Positions 33,744 through 41,352 of a stretch of 45,574 nt of DNA are shown here, piece after piece. Under the pieces are notes generated by a model. That model was given only the letters and a program-made list of their open reading frames with translations. It was not told where the DNA came from and ran no database searches. The stretch covers positions 1-45,574 of the forward strand of contig CAZENQ010000018.1 in the NCBI GenBank assembly GCA_964513655.1, given 5' to 3'. The stretch's first letter is position 1. Every line of letters starts with the position of its first letter. The DNA comes from G020350405 sp964513655. GTDB lineage: Bacteria > Planctomycetota > Phycisphaerae > Sedimentisphaerales > Anaerobacaceae. Both the position numbers and the translations under genes were made by a program.

Positions 33744-33772
33744 AGTATACCACAGAAAACCCTCAGAGCCAA
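33744..33772 (-). promoter_or_regulatory. Promoter of the pilus operon
   Basis: On the minus strand TTGGCT (33767-33772) and TATACT (33744-33749) are separated by 17 nt, with TG one base before the -10 element. Initiation near 33737 would give a leader of about 145 nt before the pilB start. Confidence 0.55.
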
Positions 33773-33799
33773 AAAAACGCCGCCTCATTCGAAAACAAC

Positions 33800-33843
33800 G
33801 CCCGGCCCTGTGCAAAGATTTGCCGCTTGTGTCGGGCTTTTTT
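33800..33843 (+). terminator. Weak terminator-like hairpin
   Basis: GCCCG (33800-33804) and CGGGC (33833-33837) can pair around a loop that contains a small GCAA/TTGC hairpin, and six T follow (33838-33843). It reads on the plus strand, where no gene ends, so it may be fortuitous. The remaining spacer to 34049 shows nothing recognisable. Confidence 0.3.
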
Positions 33844-34049
33844 ATTGGACCACACAAAATTTAATTCTCAGCTGCAATGTTTCCGTTTTTATAGTCAAAG
33901 ACCGGTTTGCTCAGCAAAACTGATTTAACCGATACAACAGTCACCACTGCGTTCAGACTTACCAACTACATGATTTATGGAAGTCTTGTGGTTAATGAGC
34001 TGTGTTCCGATTCAGGCACTTCCACGGGATCGGCTTGACAAGCTATAAA

Positions 34050-35213
34050 CTAAGCAGGCTGACCCCTTCTTGTTTCTAATTTATCTCTGATGTCCCTCCT
34101 TCGTTTTCGAATTTTCTCTACGTCAATCGGGTAGGCCCCATATTCATGGACCGTCTTATACATTGTCAAAGCATTTTCCAGCGGAACCAAATCATGGACC
34201 TCGCTGCTGGACCCTATCAATATTCCCCCCTGCGGGCCGATCTTCTCTATCAGTTCCAGTGTCTCATCCTCCACGTCATAGATGTTTCCAGCTGGCAGCG
34301 TAACCGCGCAGCATACGTTTCCAAACAGCAGCTTGTCGCCGTACTGACTCCTTATTTCAAAGATATCATTGCACCCGTTTCTCTCTATGGGATTCAGCCC
34401 ATCGGCGCTGAACTCGTCAAATATTATTCTCAGTAACTCGCCGTACCTTCCATCCGTATGAAACAGAAACTTAAACCCCTTCTCCTTGATTGGCTCCATA
34501 ATCCATCTCCAGCGGACGAGTGCCTGCTCGGTTATAAACTTCGGGCTGAACATCGGCCCCGTGCCGCCGGCAATGTCCTCTCCCATGAACATCAAAGGTA
34601 CCGACGCATTTTCGGCAAAGGCCTGTGCAATATAAGCTGAAAACTTGGCCGTACAATCCATAAGGTGCCCAACAAGTTCCGGAGCATCATAGATTGCCGT
34701 CATAAAAAGCTCCATATCAGTATATGTGTAAGAGTCGCTCATCGGCCCTTCAACCGCACCGATAAAAACAAGGTCGTAAGAATCGAAAACTTCTTTCACG
34801 TGTTTAATAAACGGTGAATACCATTGCTCAATTTCCTCATACTTCGGAGGATTTGGCATGTTCTTCTCGAGCTCTTTTAAGTTCGAGAACGGTCGTTTCG
34901 AAATCCAGGCTGTCCCGCCCTTCTGCGATATCTCCCAGTCATCAGGATTCACTCCGAAAAAGCGTATCCAGTTGGCAATCTTTGAACCCATCCAGTGGTT
35001 TACCGGGTCGTAGATATAGCGCGTAACATCAAGGCCTATACCCTTGAACAATTTGGCATTCATCTCAACTAATTGCTCAAAAGAGTACTTCTTTGATTCG
35101 TCATAACCTCCGTACTTCGCCAGCAGTTCCTTGTGGTCCATAAAATCGTAAGTCAATAATCTGTCAGGCTTGCCCCGGTTGATTGTTTCTACAAATCTTT
35201 CGTGGTTAGTCAT
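34050..35213 (-). CDS. UroD-like (uroporphyrinogen decarboxylase / methyltransferase) family protein
   Basis: A 387-residue TIM-barrel protein of the UroD/MtaA/CmuA family. In this family true UroD acts on heme precursors, while many relatives transfer methyl groups to or from cobalamin or thiols. The start MTNHERFVETINRGKPDRLL is the family opening. Family-like segments are FIGAVEGPMSDSYTYTDMELF, FKFLFHTDGRYGELL (the barrel HxDG motif), DGLNPIERNGCNDIFEI, KLLFGNVCCAVTLPAGNIYDV and the late GGILIGSSSEVHDLVPLENA. No zinc-binding HxCxnC motif characteristic of MtaA is evident to me. A paralogue lies 22 nt upstream on the same strand. The heme role is unlikely because bona fide HemE has a different start and context. 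Confidence 0.85.
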   Translation of the reverse strand: MTNHERFVETINRGKPDRLLTYDFMDHKELLAKYGGYDESKKYSFEQLVEMNAKLFKGIGLDVTRYIYDPVNHWMGSKIANWIRFFGVNPDDWEISQKGGTAWISKRPFSNLKELEKNMPNPPKYEEIEQWYSPFIKHVKEVFDSYDLVFIGAVEGPMSDSYTYTDMELFMTAIYDAPELVGHLMDCTAKFSAYIAQAFAENASVPLMFMGEDIAGGTGPMFSPKFITEQALVRWRWIMEPIKEKGFKFLFHTDGRYGELLRIIFDEFSADGLNPIERNGCNDIFEIRSQYGDKLLFGNVCCAVTLPAGNIYDVEDETLELIEKIGPQGGILIGSSSEVHDLVPLENALTMYKTVHEYGAYPIDVEKIRKRRRDIRDKLETRRGQPA

Positions 35214-35235
35214 GGCTCTTCTTTTCGAAGTAATG

Positions 35236-36342
35236 TTATAAGCTGCCGTAAGGCGTTTCTCTTATTACATTGACCATCGCCCAAAAATTTTCCAGAGGCG
35301 TATCAAGTTGAACATGATGTGTAGGGCCGATTATCAGTCCCCCATCCTTGCCGATTGTCTTCAGTCGCTCTCTAACCTCCTCTTCAACGTCAGCTGGACT
35401 GCCGAATGGCAGCGTATGCTGCTCATCCATTGTCCCCCAAAAGCAGAGTTTATTGCCGAAATCTTTTTTGACCTCGGCCGGATCCATACAGGCCGGCTGA
35501 ATGGGATTAAGTACATCCACGCCAATCTCAGCCAAATCCCCGATGATAGGGTAGATATTTCCGTCTGAATGATACGCAATTTTAATCTCCGGATTTATCT
35601 CTCTCAGCGCGCCGATAAACGCCGCCATCTTCGGCTTAAAAATCTCCCGCCACAGCTCAGGCGATATTATCATCGACTCTTGGCTGCCCATGTCGTCGCC
35701 CAGCCAAATCATATCGACACCCATCTCCACCAGCTTTTTTGCCGCTGTCAGATGATACTTATATGGAATATCAAGGATTCGCTCCGCCAAATCCCGATTA
35801 ACTACAAGGTCCATCAACATCCGCTCCAGACCCCGCAGCGCCCACGCCGTCTCCCAAATTGTCGTAACGGTTACCCCGACAATCCAGTACTCATCCCTAT
35901 ACTCTTTTATCACTCGCTCGGCCTCGGTGTATAGTTCAGGTCTGTTTGGGTTGGGAGGCTCATAACTGTCCAGCGCCGAGTCTTCAACCAATGGATGCCT
36001 GATAATTTCAGTGTATTTGCCCTTGCCGAATTTGGTCTCGTACTCTGCCGCCATCCATCCTATGCCCCACTCATCCGTGTATCCCTGGCCCGCCTCACAA
36101 TCAACCATGTAATAAGAATTCGCCCACCCCACGCTCGTCAGCAGCATGTCCTCTTCCAGGACACGTTCCAGTTCGTATGTATTGCCTCCCCCATGTGGAT
36201 TGTGTTGGCTGACAGTATCCTGTCCGAGGTCCTTCCGCAGTCTCAGCGCAAACTCAGGTGTAAAGCTTATCTGCATCGGACAGCGGTCCGGCCGCTCGTT
36301 GTTCAGAGCTAACATCACCCTTTCTCTGTGTCTGAGCGTCAT
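35236..36342 (-). CDS. UroD-like family protein (second copy)
   Basis: A 368-residue homologue of the preceding gene (family-level similarity in layout, not a recent duplicate). It starts MTLRHRERVMLALNNERPDRCP. Family motifs are WLGDDMGSQESMIISPELWREIFKP, IKIAYHSDGNIYPIIGDLAEIG, VDVLNPIQPACMDPAEVKKDFG and KLCFWGTMDEQHTLPFGSPADV, ending GGLIIGPTHHVQLDTPLENFWA. Such tandem UroD-like proteins next to a solute symporter are common in PVC-group genomes; I infer a catabolic or demethylating role, with the substrate supplied by the symporter at 36391-38034. All three share a strand, with spacings of 22 and 48 nt, so they form an operon. Confidence 0.86.
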   Translation of the reverse strand: MTLRHRERVMLALNNERPDRCPMQISFTPEFALRLRKDLGQDTVSQHNPHGGGNTYELERVLEEDMLLTSVGWANSYYMVDCEAGQGYTDEWGIGWMAAEYETKFGKGKYTEIIRHPLVEDSALDSYEPPNPNRPELYTEAERVIKEYRDEYWIVGVTVTTIWETAWALRGLERMLMDLVVNRDLAERILDIPYKYHLTAAKKLVEMGVDMIWLGDDMGSQESMIISPELWREIFKPKMAAFIGALREINPEIKIAYHSDGNIYPIIGDLAEIGVDVLNPIQPACMDPAEVKKDFGNKLCFWGTMDEQHTLPFGSPADVEEEVRERLKTIGKDGGLIIGPTHHVQLDTPLENFWAMVNVIRETPYGSL

Positions 36343-36390
36343 TTCTTAATCGCTTCTTCTTTTATAACCTGCCAGTCCGTAAAAACATTC

Positions 36391-38034
36391 TTATCCAAAA
36401 AAGAACAATAGAGCAATCTGCACGGCCAAAATCCCCGTCGCCCAGTATTTAAGGTTAAGATACCATGGCGGCATAGTAATCACAATATCAGGCATCGCCG
36501 TCACCCTGGTCCCGTTGTTCTCCGCACGCTCCTCGATTATCGCGCCGACTTTAGCGTGGAAATCGCTCTCCCACGTTATCCCTTCGACCTTCTCCTCCTC
36601 CGGCGGCTCCGTCAGCAGAGTAACGACAACCGTAGTTGTAAACGCAACCACAAAGGACCACCAGCCAATCAGCATAAATATATTTATTCCTAATATCCGC
36701 TGCATAAACACTGCAAAACCACAGCCAACCAAAAAACCGGTTGTACCCCCGGCTGTGTTGGTACGCCGCCAGAATATACCTAACATAAGGACCGCCGTAA
36801 ACGGCCCCAACAGCATCGCCAGCAGCGTCTGTTCCAGCCACATTATCAAAGGTGATTTCGACACTATCTGCACCAGCGAAAGTGATACAACTATAATCCC
36901 GAATGTCGCCCACCGACCTGCAACAAAATAATGGTGGTCGCTCTTGCCTTTTACCAGGTACCGCTCGTAAAGGTCCTTTACTATCATCGTGGAAGAGGAA
37001 TTCAGTACACTGCCTATGCTGGACAGACCTGCGGATAGCAGACCGGCTATAAATAACCCCAACATCCCCGAAGGCAGCAGATTAAGAATGAGTTTATGGT
37101 ATGCCGCGTCGGCCTTCTCCACGAATATCCCCTGCCGGGCAAAAATTATCGGCGCCGCAAGCATTGGAACTATATACAAAAACGCACCTAAGGTCTTGGG
37201 TATCCCCGCAACAACATAGCCCAGCTTCGCGTCGTAAAGAGAGCGTGCCCCCAGATTCCGCTGGACCATTGACTGGTGCCCCGCGCACCACCCCAAAGAG
37301 ACCACAAAACACAAAGCCATAATTACCCACGGCCCCGGCCCGTATGGATGGTGAATGTCAGGAAGAACCATGAAATATTGCTCGCTTACGTTCCACTGCT
37401 CAAGCAATACGCTCTTTATCCCCGCAAAGCCGCCGGTCATATTCAGCAGGATAAATACAAGCGGCATCGTCCCCACCATCATAATGACAAACTGCACAAA
37501 TTCCATCATTATCGCCGCCCCAAGACCCCCAAGTAGCGTATAAGTACCGACCACGACCGTAAGCACCAGCACCGTCGGCCAGAAAGGTATATGCAGAATG
37601 TTCTTAAGGAACATTCCCCCCAAATATAACTCCGCCGCTATAGTTACAACAAATATAACCAGCCACGCAAGACAGTAAACAAGCCTTATCGTCGAGCCGT
37701 ATCTTCTTTCCAGAAATTGCGGCACTGTAAATATCCCCGCCCGCCAGTAAAACGCAATAAAAAATAGTCCCGTCAAAATGTAAGCAAACGGCCCCTGAAA
37801 CCACTCAAAGTTCGCCTGAACCAGCCCCCATTCATACGCCGCGCCGCCATGGGCTAAATACCCGTGAAGAAAGCCTATGTTCGTCGCCCACACCGCCCCC
37901 ATAATCCAGAACCACGGCGCCGAACGAGCCGCCAAAAAATAGTCCGCAGTATTTTTTATGTTCCTGCTGAAGAATATCCCTGCAGTAAACATTAAAGCCA
38001 GGTAAATCCCAATAATAAGCAGGTCGGAAGGCAC
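36391..38034 (-). CDS. Sodium:solute symporter (SSS family)
   Basis: A 547-residue transporter of the SSS family, which couples sodium entry to uptake of sugars, amino acids or organic acids. About 13 membrane helices can be counted. It begins SDLLIIGIYLALMFTAGIFF, with the family's second helix region NTADYFLAARSAPWF, WATNIGFLHGYLAHGG, LLGGLGAAIMMEFVQF (sodium-site helix) and SAGLSSIGSVLNSSSTMIVKDLY. The C-terminal cytoplasmic loop (EEEKVEGITWESDF) precedes the last helix. Specificity cannot be told. It is the first gene of the operon with the two UroD-like genes. A candidate promoter upstream (TTGGCT 38128-38133 and TATTAT 38103-38108) has a 19-nt spacer. Confidence 0.9.
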   Translation of the reverse strand: MPSDLLIIGIYLALMFTAGIFFSRNIKNTADYFLAARSAPWFWIMGAVWATNIGFLHGYLAHGGAAYEWGLVQANFEWFQGPFAYILTGLFFIAFYWRAGIFTVPQFLERRYGSTIRLVYCLAWLVIFVVTIAAELYLGGMFLKNILHIPFWPTVLVLTVVVGTYTLLGGLGAAIMMEFVQFVIMMVGTMPLVFILLNMTGGFAGIKSVLLEQWNVSEQYFMVLPDIHHPYGPGPWVIMALCFVVSLGWCAGHQSMVQRNLGARSLYDAKLGYVVAGIPKTLGAFLYIVPMLAAPIIFARQGIFVEKADAAYHKLILNLLPSGMLGLFIAGLLSAGLSSIGSVLNSSSTMIVKDLYERYLVKGKSDHHYFVAGRWATFGIIVVSLSLVQIVSKSPLIMWLEQTLLAMLLGPFTAVLMLGIFWRRTNTAGGTTGFLVGCGFAVFMQRILGINIFMLIGWWSFVVAFTTTVVVTLLTEPPEEEKVEGITWESDFHAKVGAIIEERAENNGTRVTAMPDIVITMPPWYLNLKYWATGILAVQIALLFFFG

Positions 38035-38270
38035 TACTTCTCCTCTTCGAAAACAGTTTTACATTCAGTCCTTCTCATATCCGCAGCAAAAAACAATCTG
38101 ATATAATACTCTTTTAGGCCGTATAATAGCCAACTGAATGTAAATTGCAAAAGAATACTGCTGCGTTGTCATAATACATCCCCCCTAACGATACACCCTG
38201 TATGCTAAGAGACAACCGCAATATGGCAGCTTAAAAAACTGCGAAGATAGGAAAATAACAAGAACTGAAA

Positions 38271-38305
38271 ATAAAAAAGGGGAGAGCCTTTTTTTCGGCT
38301 CTCCC
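38271..38305 (-). terminator. Strong Rho-independent terminator
   Basis: A 9-bp stem GGGAGAGCC / GGCTCTCCC (38297-38305 and 38280-38288) with an 8-nt loop is followed on the minus strand by CC and a run of six T. It stops transcripts coming from the right, for example from the symporter remnant, before the SSS-UroD operon. A small ORF across it (38185-38400) is accidental. Confidence 0.65.
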
Positions 38306-38674
38306 TTGATTCGTGCGGCTCTTTCCTTTACGCCGTTAACTCCTGCCTTCCATGCCTGCATTTCGCTCTGCCTTGTGTGCGTGGTACCGAAAGTGGGCAA
38401 TGTAAGTTCAAGTTAACTATGGCCCGATAGGTCATTTTTTAGAGCCACTCTTATTCATATGTCACCAATCAAATCGGCACTCTTGTTTTCCAGCCTTGAA
38501 TTTTTCCACCCGGCCGACAACCCCCTTCAGATTGACCAGATTAACTGTTTTACCCAGTCAAAACCTTCCACTTTAACTCACCCTCCTAACCTCCCTCTCG
38601 CTCGCGCCCGACCCCTGCCGACTCTTTACTCCCAACTGCTTATTTTAACCCTTTTCACTTTTTGGTTTTTTATT
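38306..38674. other. Pyrimidine-rich gene-free spacer
   Basis: No ORF with a ribosome site is visible on either strand, and the plus strand is C/T-rich over 38500-38690. The symporter remnant is the only recognisable coding sequence to its right. Nothing else is seen. Confidence 0.4.
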
Positions 38675-38980
38675 TTACTTTTTTATTATTCCGATAACTT
38701 CCTCATATCCGTTCAAAACCTTCGCATCCTTCTGTTTCACTATTATATTGATTAAAGAAATTACTATGCAGTTGGTGATGAATCCGGGCACGATTTCATA
38801 TAAGCGCCCGCTTAACCCGACCTGCTTCCACACCACCAATACCACCGTCCCTGCAACCATCCCCCCTGGCGCCGCCTGCCAGCTTGTCCTTCGGGAAAAA
38901 AACCCAAAAAGAACTAAAGGCCCGAACGCCACTCCGAACCCGCCCCACGCATACGCCACTATCCCCGAATGTGAAGAGGT
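38675..38980 (-). pseudogene. C-terminal remnant of a PutP-like sodium:solute symporter
   Basis: About 100 residues open from a TAG at 38981-38983 to 38675: SGIVAYAWGGFGVAFGPLVL, then FFSRRTSWQAAPGGMVAGTV and a final helix (NCIVISLINIIVK). This is the end of an SSS transporter of the sodium/proline-symporter type (AYAWGGFGVAFGP is a family motif), different from the intact SSS protein at 36391-38034. The N-terminal 80% is missing and the RRM gene follows, so the locus was cut down by deletion or recombination. Confidence 0.75.
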
Positions 38981-39025
38981 CTACTCCACCGTCCACCAGC
39001 TGATTAACGCTCAACAATAACTAAC

Positions 39026-39090
39026 GTCATTGCGTGCTTGGCTTGTCATCCCGTGCTTGCCTTGTCATCCCGTGCTTGACACGGGACCCA
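39026..39090. repeat. Three tandem copies of a GTCATCCCGTGCTTG-type element
   Basis: Copies start at 39026, 39045 and 39064 (period 19). The first has a few differences, the second and third share GTCATCCCGTGCTTG, and the third continues into the inverted arm TCCCGTG...CACGGGA, a palindrome. Similar extragenic palindromes are widespread in bacteria. A related hairpin (TCCCGAGCTTGACCCGGGA) occurs at 41301-41319. Confidence 0.6.
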
Positions 39091-39096
39091 AAATAT

Positions 39097-39128
39097 GTAG
39101 CCCCGTACCCCTCGTGGTACGGGGCTAC
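39097..39128 (-). terminator. Hairpin terminator of the RRM gene
   Basis: A perfect 13-bp stem (GTAGCCCCGTACC / GGTACGGGGCTAC) with a 6-nt loop, 12 nt past the stop codon of the RRM gene. The T-run is short (ATATTTT on the minus strand) and the stem is perfectly bidirectional. Confidence 0.6.
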
Positions 39129-39140
39129 TTTACTGGCTTC

Positions 39141-39470
39141 TTAATACCGACGTCCGCCACCGCCGCCACCGCGACCACCGCCGCGACCACCGCCACGACC
39201 ACCGCCGAAACCACCGCCACCCCGGTCTCTTTTCGGCCGGGCTTCGTTAACTGTTAGTGTTCGTCCCTGCAGTTCTTTACCGTTCATTTCCTCAATCGCC
39301 TTTTGAGCTTCATCCTTGCCCGGCATCTCCACGAACCCGAATCCTCGCGATTCACCGCTGAATTTGTCCTTTATCACGTTCGCGGTTTCCACTTGCCCTA
39401 AAGCCTCAAAAGCCGCACGCAAGTCGTCGTCCGTAACCTCCGCTGACAAATTTCCAACATAGATATTCAT
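39141..39470 (-). CDS. Single-RRM RNA-binding protein with Gly/Arg-rich tail
   Basis: A 109-residue RNA-binding protein. One RRM fills residues 1-80: RNP2 is MNIYVGNL, RNP1 is SRGFGFVEM, in the usual beta-alpha-beta-beta-alpha-beta order. The tail (about 30 residues) consists of GGG/RGGG runs ending GGRRY, a pattern resembling RGG boxes. RRM proteins with such tails are common in cyanobacteria and several other phyla. They are linked there to RNA handling and stress, which is family knowledge. Ribosome site AAGGAA lies before the ATG. It is monocistronic with its own terminator. Confidence 0.95.
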   Translation of the reverse strand: MNIYVGNLSAEVTDDDLRAAFEALGQVETANVIKDKFSGESRGFGFVEMPGKDEAQKAIEEMNGKELQGRTLTVNEARPKRDRGGGGFGGGRGGGRGGGRGGGGGGRRY

Positions 39471-39748
39471 CTCGATTTCCTTCCTTTAGCCTGTAAATCT
39501 AACATTACCTGTCTTCCCACCGTCTGGGAATAAGTTCACCACGACTATAAGACAAAAAAGCCCTCTTGACAACCCTAAAATATAAATTCCCCAATATTTT
39601 CTCATCCCCCTCAACGCGGCAATCTCAACCCCAATCTGAAATGTGAGATTTGCAATTTGAAATCCCGCTCGCGGCACCCCTAACCCCTTCGACTACTCAA
39701 AAATACCTTTCAGTTGGTGACACAAATAAGTTTCGCCCACAGCCGCTT

Positions 39749-40171
39749 CTATGGCTGCTGAAGAATGTCGACGGCTTTTACGGCATCTTCGGCGTTGTCC
39801 AGGCCGATGAAGATGACGAACCTTGCCCCGCTCACAGATGCCGAAAGTCCTCGGATGTTAATTCCCTCTTTAGCCAGCTTATCCGTTAATTCGGCAGTGA
39901 TGCCGGCCTTATTTTCTCCCTCAATGCGCACCGAGTGAACGCTGTTCGTAACGTTAAATCCTAAATCCGCGGCTGCTGCTATTTCCCTGTCCCCGCGCAG
40001 CGGAGTGACAAAAACAACCCCTCCTCCAGGCTTTTCCCGCGCCCTTCTGGCAATGACGAAATCAAGGTCAGCTCCGGCCTCACGCAGACCGGTGAGAATC
40101 CGCGATAAGCCACCTGGTTCGTCTTTAATGCTTGCTGCCCACACATCCACACGTTCGACAATTATCTCCAT
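39749..40171 (-). CDS. Tandem ACT-domain regulatory protein
   Basis: Two ACT-type ligand-binding domains in 140 residues (about 5-70 and 75-140): VDVWAASIKDEPGGLSRILTG for the first and VHSVRIEGENKAGITAELTD for the second. Such proteins bind amino acids or small ligands, often as regulators (for example GcvR-like or ACT-only proteins). The start at ATG 40171 follows AGAGGAG; a GTG 24 nt further upstream is unlikely. No amino-acid biosynthesis gene is adjacent, so the ligand is unknown. A 278-nt spacer separates it from the RRM gene. Confidence 0.88.
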   Translation of the reverse strand: MEIIVERVDVWAASIKDEPGGLSRILTGLREAGADLDFVIARRAREKPGGGVVFVTPLRGDREIAAAADLGFNVTNSVHSVRIEGENKAGITAELTDKLAKEGINIRGLSASVSGARFVIFIGLDNAEDAVKAVDILQQP

Positions 40172-40576
40172 AATATTGTTCTCCTCTTGGGTCACTACTT
40201 ACTTTTCTACCTGACATTTCCCATTTTCATCGCTAAACTACACTGCCAGGCTTTCCAATTCAATGATAATATCAAAATCTTCTCTTGGCCGCAATCTCTG
40301 AATTTATAATGCCCTTCCGGCTGTAAAAAATAAGGAAAGCCCGTACAACCACACTACAACCAAAAGGTCAAATACCTCATAAAACCACAAGAATCACGGC
40401 ATCCCTCCCTATTTCCTCAAATTCTTAAGCGCAACCAAATTCCCCCAACGCATTTACTCATTTACGCATTTACTCGTCCACGCATCCGCCACCCATCCGT
40501 TTCTTTCTTCCCTATCGCCTTGCCAGCACCAGAAGCCGAGTAGCAAGAGCGTTCACAGTTCGGGGATATATGTAGT
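40172..40576. other. Gene-free spacer with low-complexity repeat text
   Basis: No gene is supported. Around 40448-40490 a short repeat occurs on the plus strand (CGCATTTACTCATTTACGCATTTACTC cut as repeated ACGCATTTACTC units). The rest is featureless. Confidence 0.35.
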
Positions 40577-40605
40577 TTGGATGAGGGCGCATTGTTTTAT
40601 ATACT
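40577..40605 (+). promoter_or_regulatory. Promoter of the 40.66-kb two-gene unit
   Basis: TTGGAT (40577-40582) and TATACT (40600-40605) are separated by exactly 17 nt. Initiation near 40612 would give a leader of about 47 nt before the ATG at 40659. Confidence 0.5.
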
Positions 40606-40658
40606 TTATCTTGGAAGGCTATCGCGGCAAGCTACAGCATGTAATTTGGAGTAAAATA

Positions 40659-40922
40659 ATGAAGGTCATTCAAATTTCTGATGAGCTCTATGATAGACTC
40701 AAAAACTGTATCATTGACCCTTTCGATGATACCCCGGAAATTGTTATCGGGCGTTTGGTAGACATAGTTGATAAATCTAAAAGCGAGTTTTCTTCATGGG
40801 ATGCTGCAGAAGATACCGGCCAACAGGTAAAACCTCAAGTAAAACCTCAACATGAGCCAGCCACACCATCGAAGTCTCGGTCTCGGAATGTGCAGGCTGC
40901 GCACAATGGAATAAGATTATAA
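40659..40922 (+). CDS. SeqA-N / ribbon-helix-helix-like small protein
   Basis: An 87-residue protein that starts MKVIQISDELYDRLKNCI. A short beta strand (KVIQIS) is followed by helices and DTPEIVIGRLVDIV, the layout of the SeqA N-terminal multimerisation domain and of ribbon-helix-helix antitoxins. The C-terminal half is hydrophilic and carries a QVKPQVKPQ repeat and a Ser/Arg stretch (SKSRSRNVQ). The ATG at 40659 has GGAG upstream; an ORF extension before it is not supported. It is followed 12 nt later by a small coiled-coil membrane protein. Function is unknown; DNA binding is a guess from the fold. Confidence 0.7.
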   Translation: MKVIQISDELYDRLKNCIIDPFDDTPEIVIGRLVDIVDKSKSEFSSWDAAEDTGQQVKPQVKPQHEPATPSKSRSRNVQAAHNGIRL

Positions 40923-40934
40923 GCCTGGTGTAAC

Positions 40935-41090
40935 ATGAATATAAAAACAGTCAACGCCGAAATAAAAACCCTAAAAAAGGACTTGAAAGCTGCGAATCGA
41001 GCACGTGATACCAGACTTTTAAAGCTTGCTTTGATTATGCTGATACTTGCAGTGGTCGCTGCTTTCATATACGGTCGAATCCAGTTGTAA
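40935..41090 (+). CDS. 51-residue coiled-coil membrane protein
   Basis: Begins MNIKTVNAEIKTLKKDLKAA, an amphipathic Lys-rich helix (coiled-coil heptads about residues 4-26), followed by one membrane helix (about 30-46, ALIMLILAVVAAFIYG) and a short polar end. It starts 12 nt after the SeqA-N-like gene, so the pair is one unit behind the promoter at 40577. A basic soluble helix plus a single helix resembles small holin-like or toxin-like peptides and small scaffold proteins; none is favoured. The gene has no strong ribosome site of its own and may be translated by coupling. Confidence 0.55.
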   Translation: MNIKTVNAEIKTLKKDLKAANRARDTRLLKLALIMLILAVVAAFIYGRIQL

Positions 41091-41352
41091 CAAAACTGCT
41101 CCACCACTCCTTTTTGAACCACCTTTTTCTCAAAACCAAACCACCTCGTACCAACCCCTCGCCCATCGTACCTCGCCCCTAATTATTTCGCCCCTAACCC
41201 CTAACCCCAGACACCTGACCCCCAATTATGCCTCCCACGCCTTGTACTCTTTCCCCTTGTACCTCGCATAAATCACCTTGCCCCCCGTAGCAAAGCGAAG
41301 ATCCCGAGCTTGACCCGGGACCCAGAAAAAAATGCCTGCGCCAAGCGCTTCC

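Noticed and set aside
34050..36342. Heme-biosynthetic hemE pair
   Set aside because: Starts, context and motif pattern match the wider UroD-like methyltransferase families and not true HemE.
38185..38400. 71-codon minus-strand ORF ending before the SSS operon
   Set aside because: It spans a strong terminator hairpin and its start is a TTG without a ribosome site.
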